From NCBI GenBank assembly GCA_036897625.1, contig JAYMTA010000338.1, forward strand, positions 1-31,058: a DNA stretch of 31,058 nt. Direction: 5' to 3'. The notes beneath the pieces are model-generated. The model worked only from the letters and a program-made list of their open reading frames with translations. It had not been told where the DNA came from and ran no database searches. A program made the translations under genes and the position numbers. The stretch is from Pelargonium cotyledonis. Lineage: Eukaryota; Streptophyta; Magnoliopsida; Geraniales; Geraniaceae. Position 1 is the stretch's first letter, and every line of letters begins with the position of its first letter. Of the stretch, positions 27,121-31,058 are shown one piece after another.

Positions 27121-27482
27121 CTTTGGGAATTTCATGTCTGTCCTTCCATTTTTATAAACTGTATAGAAAATTGAGGTAGGTTCACCTGAAGGGCATTGTG
27201 CTTAGTATTCTGTTCTCCAAGGTGTAGCACTGATCCATTTCTCACATGAATGTCAATTCTAAAAAAATAAATTCAATACTACTTGAGCACTGTCTCATTA
27301 CATCACATTGTATACCCATTTAGACCAAGACAATGAATTATAGGACTGAAAAAATCCATCATGTCCTAAATGTATTTATTGGCGTAAACTTATAAAAATC
27401 TCATTTGATTGGCATTAACACCCACCAGACACTATTTCCTGAAACACAACATGCATAGTACTTGTTACCATTGTACCATAGA
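27121..27482. other. 3' regions of the convergent IES6 and PP2A B' genes
   Basis: Both 3' UTRs must share these 362 bp. AATAAA is present near 27267 on the + strand. No further gene was recognised. Confidence 0.5.
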
Positions 27483-29010
27483 TCATTGTATTTTGGCTCT
27501 TCCTTGAGAAACATAAATATAGTTTAGCTGTGGTTGGATCAACTGGTTTTGGCTTGCTGCTGCCATTTCAATTCTCTCCCAATTCTTCTGCCTCTTGATC
27601 TCTTCTTGGAGAGCCGCGGATTCTCTTAATCCGAGCTCTCCCAAGCATTTTGAGTACAAAGCCGAATCCATTTCTTCCAACATGGATTTCACATTTTCTG
27701 TCAATTGTTTCACACTCTTGCTCCAATGGAGCTTCAAGTTTCTCTCCATCCCTTCAATTACCACAAGAAAAACCTCTTTTATTGCAGTTGATGCCATTTT
27801 CACAAATTGCTCGTTGTTCCACACGTAAAGCGCGCGCTCTGCAACCTACGAATCCTCAGCATAAATGTATATAATTTGTTTAGTTCATAACAGTTTCATC
27901 CAGAACAATAAAAGCAAGAAATGTGAGTACTGAATTCACCTGCGAGTTGCGACTAGTCAAGCACTTGGTAATTTGCTTGCACAATGGCAGAGCCAGCTTC
28001 CTGTACTGGCCCGGATCAATGTTCTCGACGAGTTCCTCCAATTCTCCGATCAGCAAAACCTCCTTCTGGCAGTTTGTGACGGGCCAATACCTCAGTATCC
28101 CCCGAACAATGATTCCCCCGAGCATAGGCTCTTTCTGCACAAACTGTGAGACACAATAGGCTAGCTGCCGGTGATATACCTGCATCCCTTTGGTCTTGTG
28201 CAGAGGAATTAGCACTCTCATCAAGAACAGCTTGTGCTCTTCCTTGATCGGAACTGTGAAGCCATTGATAATGCTTCCCCATATCTCCAACAAGTCTCCG
28301 ATCCCACAGTGCCTCTCTGTCTCGAAAACATAGTGCAAGAACGCATCACTCATCGCCTTGCGCATGAAGGAGCGATAGAATGTGAATCTTGTGTATATTT
28401 TGTGGTAAACATTCTTGAGGCTCTCGCGCTCACGCGGGTCTTCAGAGTGGAAGAGGGCGAGGAGATTGACGAGGAAATGCTGATCAATATGATCGTGAAG
28501 CGTTTTGGGGTCTACATTGATCACGAGCCTGAGGAAGATGTCGTAGACAACTTGAAGGTGAGGCCAGGAAGGGGTAGGAGAGGCGGCGAGCTCTTCTTCG
28601 TCAGGCAAGTCTGAGATGATGGAAGGGTTGGAAGGCGGAGGGAGTGGCCGGAAGAGGTTTGCTGATATCATGGCCACGAGAAGAGCGAGAATTTGACTCG
28701 TTATAATCTTTTTCGAGGTCTTCACGTAGGAAAGAAGCTGAATGAGCTTGAGGCGCTTGAGATCTTGCTGAGAAGGAGACTCCAAAGGATCTGTGAAAGT
28801 AAAAATGAAGGTGCAGTGGGAGATGATGGAGAGGACTTCATCATTTTCAGATTCTTCTGAAACTTGAAACCTCCTTAAAAACTTATCATCAGCAACAGCA
28901 ACAACCTTGTTAGTACTATTGTTGTTCCTAGAATCAAGATTGAAAAGGTACTCAAGAGTTGTCGATCTCTTCTTTGTAGAGGCTGGTGGGGCATTCTTCT
29001 GAGCACCCAT
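27483..29010 (-). CDS. PP2A regulatory subunit B' (B56 family)
   Basis: Two minus-strand exons, 29010-27940 (357 codons) and 27845-27483 (120 codons plus stop), join in phase 0 to 477 aa. The B56 HEAT-like domain fills nearly the whole chain: DPKTLHDHIDQHFLVNLLALF, HSEDPRERESLKNVYHKIY, GIGDLLEIWGSIINGF, VPIKEEHKLFLMRVLIPLHK, YWPVTNCQKEVLLIGELEEL, and across the splice VAERALYVWNNEQF. B' subunits select substrates for PP2A through LxxIxE motifs. In plants they act in brassinosteroid, defence and stress signalling. The N-terminal region (about 1-130) is short and differs from the classic B' start, and the family member cannot be assigned. The C-terminal 100 residues are charged and helical. The start MGAQKNAPPAS is the only reasonable Met. 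Confidence 0.93.
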
Positions 29011-29221
29011 TTTCTCTTTTCTTTCAGAGAACAGAGAATGTTTTGGTGCTTCCTTTTTTATCGTTCGTTGCGAAAGTAAAAGACAAATAACATCGATGTT
29101 TTATAGAGAAACAGAGGTTGTAATGTCCGATGATGAGAGTGTGAGACCATATCCTATAATGATCGCAAGGTGTGACAGGTGCAGTATAATCTATGTTCTT
29201 GGTCCTATTCTAGGTGAGCGA

Positions 29222-29227
29222 CACGTG
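29222..29227. promoter_or_regulatory. G-box in the PP2A B' promoter
   Basis: ACACGTGGC, an ABRE/G-box form, lies about 210 bp upstream of the PP2A B' start codon. A second CACGTG is at 29918-29923. bZIP/bHLH control is possible but not shown. Confidence 0.35.
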
Positions 29228-30877
29228 GCTTCCTTCGGTTAAACTGAACTTGCAGACCAAGAACAGCTTTGCTACAAGACAAGAACAACGTACAAGCATA
29301 CCAAAGCCTCCATGTGGCCTCATTAACCAATAAATTGTTGTTATCAGACAGACAAGGAAACAAATATTCACAGGTTTGCTTTGGGAGGAGATGATATACC
29401 CATGATTAGCCTGATAGGCAAAATTGAGCTAAAAAAATGTTTTTTTTTTTAACACTCTTTAATAAGTAATGTGAAGTCAAGAATGCTCTCATTTTGAAGA
29501 TTCTCTTGCCATAAAACCTTTCTCAAATTCTTGCTATTAATTGTTCATCAACTAGGGAAGACATTTCCTTCAGTTCATGACAGCATTTAACCAGCAAGAA
29601 CTAAAGTTGGCAATACAAGATCCTAGTAGTGCCATTTAAGGTTCATCGGAGCCTTGTTTGTTTTGTCTACTGAGCTCTTGCAAAGTAAAAGTCTATACAC
29701 TATTATTGTAGAAGTTGTTTGATTTTGAATAAGATGTAGCATGACTTTCAGACAAAGTGAATCCACAAGAGCTTTTCTCACAAGAGGTGGGAGGCTCCTG
29801 TGGGAATACTCAAAAACCTCGTAAAATCTAATGAATCCATAAGTTATTATTTTCATGCGAGATATGAGAATTGGATGAGGGCGCTTGCGGAGAGGGATGG
29901 TGCACCGTGCACCTGCCCACGTGGCTTCGTCTAAGTGGCTATAGAAGAGATTATAATTAGATTTAATGCACAGAAAAGTTTGCATCATTTATTAGGTTTG
30001 AGTTGCAACACAAAACCATGATATTTATAGATTTAATGCACTTAAAATCATTTAATAGGTTGTAGAACTCTAAAAAGAATTTGAAGTTTGAATGTTAAAT
30101 CTCTATCTAAACTTCCATTACTCAACCACCTAATCTTGCCCGAGGTAGGTGGTACTGATCCACAATATAATGACCAGTCAAATTCAAGGTCAAAATGGAC
30201 ATTGTGAATCGAACTCAAGTCAATAGTTGAAAATTTCTCTTTCATGTTTCTGAATTAAACTAAACAATATCAAACTATTGACAATAAATGACCTAAATCA
30301 GTCTAATAACTAATTTGAGTAGGAGGATGATAATAATTTATAGCCAATCAATTTCAAGTTTGTTATATTTTTATAGAATTTCAGTCATTTTGTCAACATT
30401 CCATTAGCTCAATATTTTGACAAATTATTATTAATCTTATAATTAATTCATCCATGGTCAAAAAGTAACGTAAATTCAGAGATTTTCAAATAGATCAATT
30501 TTTTAGTTTGTTGTTGAATTCATGGACAGATAAGGTACATTCTGACAAACTGAAACGTCTTACTAGAAATCAGATCGTACAAAAATCGAAACAAACCACA
30601 TTAGTCGCTAAACCATGTAATTTAGGGATATATGGACTACTAATTGAAATGCTGATTATGAGGTATTTTAAAAATATTTCAACATGTGATACACCAATAA
30701 TACCATGATGTTCCCCTCACTTTTTCGTTCTAATATGTCGTTATTTTGTGCTAATTTTATTAGACGTGTAAGCCACGCTCCACAAACGAGAGTGGTCCAA
30801 CCATCACTCCCACAACCCAAAATCCCACCTAAATCCTCAAAAACAACAGATGAACAGAACTCAAAAGACACTTCCCT

Positions 30878-30901
30878 CCACCACCACCACCACCACCACC
30901 A
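30878..30901. repeat. (CCA)8 microsatellite
   Basis: Eight perfect CCA units lie just upstream of the open frame at 30942. They are probably in its 5' leader if that frame is a gene. On the minus strand they create a false Trp-rich frame. Confidence 0.85.
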
Positions 30902-30941
30902 TTCTCTGAAACTAACAAAAAACCTTCCATTTGATTCATCT

Positions 30942-31058
30942 ATGGATATGCAGAGAATCCAAGACCCGAATCCGACCCGTATCAAGGACCTCCGTGATCC
31001 GGAACCAATAACCGCGAGCTTTCGGTTACACCCCAACGGTCATGGCCCGCCGGAACTC
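30942..31058 (+). CDS. Possible 5' end of an unidentified gene, cut by the right edge
   Basis: ATG at 30942 opens 39 codons that stay open to the end of the window. Base composition rises sharply in G and C here (GACCCGAATCCGACCCG), unlike the AT-rich spacer before it. An A/C/T-rich stretch with a (CCA)8 repeat precedes it, as in many plant 5' leaders. The peptide starts MDMQRIQDPNPTRIKD and is rich in Pro, Asp and Arg. I recognise no domain. It could be the start of a real coding exon or a chance frame. Confidence 0.35.
   Translation, partial: MDMQRIQDPNPTRIKDLRDPEPITASFRLHPNGHGPPEL

Larger units (their letters stand above)
29011..30940. other. Gene-poor spacer upstream of PP2A B'
   Basis: The first 100-150 bp should hold the PP2A B' leader and promoter. 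The rest is AT-rich. Open frames at 29623-29988, 30048-30245 and 30508-30708 show no protein-like features. No RNA gene or bounded mobile element was recognised. Confidence 0.5.

Noticed and set aside
28234-28614. 126-residue plus-strand open frame
   Set aside because: It is antisense to the long PP2A B' exon, whose protein is clearly the real product.
30668-31036. 122-residue minus-strand open frame rich in Trp
   Set aside because: The Trp run is the reverse reading of the (CCA)8 microsatellite, and the rest lacks any protein-like pattern.

Overview
This window is nuclear DNA from a flowering plant, most likely a eudicot. The genes are split by many GT-AG introns with AT-rich interiors. All recognisable proteins are plant families (clade D PP2C phosphatase, the chloroplast chaperone CPP1, vacuolar ATPase subunit B, a DUF616 MUCI70/TOD1-type protein, INO80 subunit IES6, PP2A B'). 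The spacers carry plant repeats: LINE 3' tails, a tRNA-derived SINE, a hAT-type MITE, two Stowaway MITEs and a solo LTR. I cannot name the species.

Layout. Positions 1-4.8 kb are a repeat-rich spacer without a gene. From about 4.9 to 10.4 kb lies a PP2C gene (+) with an intron in its 5' leader and four coding exons (397 aa). CPP1 (-, 10765-14752, 327 aa) converges on it. CPP1 and the V-ATPase B gene (+, 15385-20477, 14 coding exons, 488 aa) are divergent, with 632 bp between their start codons. The DUF616 gene (-, 21389-25311, seven exons, 505 aa) converges on the V-ATPase gene and is divergent from IES6 (+, 25694-27120, three exons, 124 aa), with only 382 bp between start codons. A PP2A B' gene (-, 27483-29010, two exons, 477 aa) converges on IES6. 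After a gene-poor 1.9 kb spacer, an open frame beginning at 30942 runs off the right edge and may be the 5' end of another gene.

The genes are unrelated housekeeping or regulatory functions, and I see no operon-like logic or gene cluster. The exon joins were worked out by hand from splice sites, reading phase and remembered family sequences. Every joined frame is open and has a length normal for its family, except that CPP1 has a long N-terminus. No novel multi-gene system was found. The points most worth a second look are the overlapping upstream ORFs in the PP2C leader, a possible 39-codon cassette exon inside IES6, and a 22-bp retroposon remnant with 16-bp target duplications.
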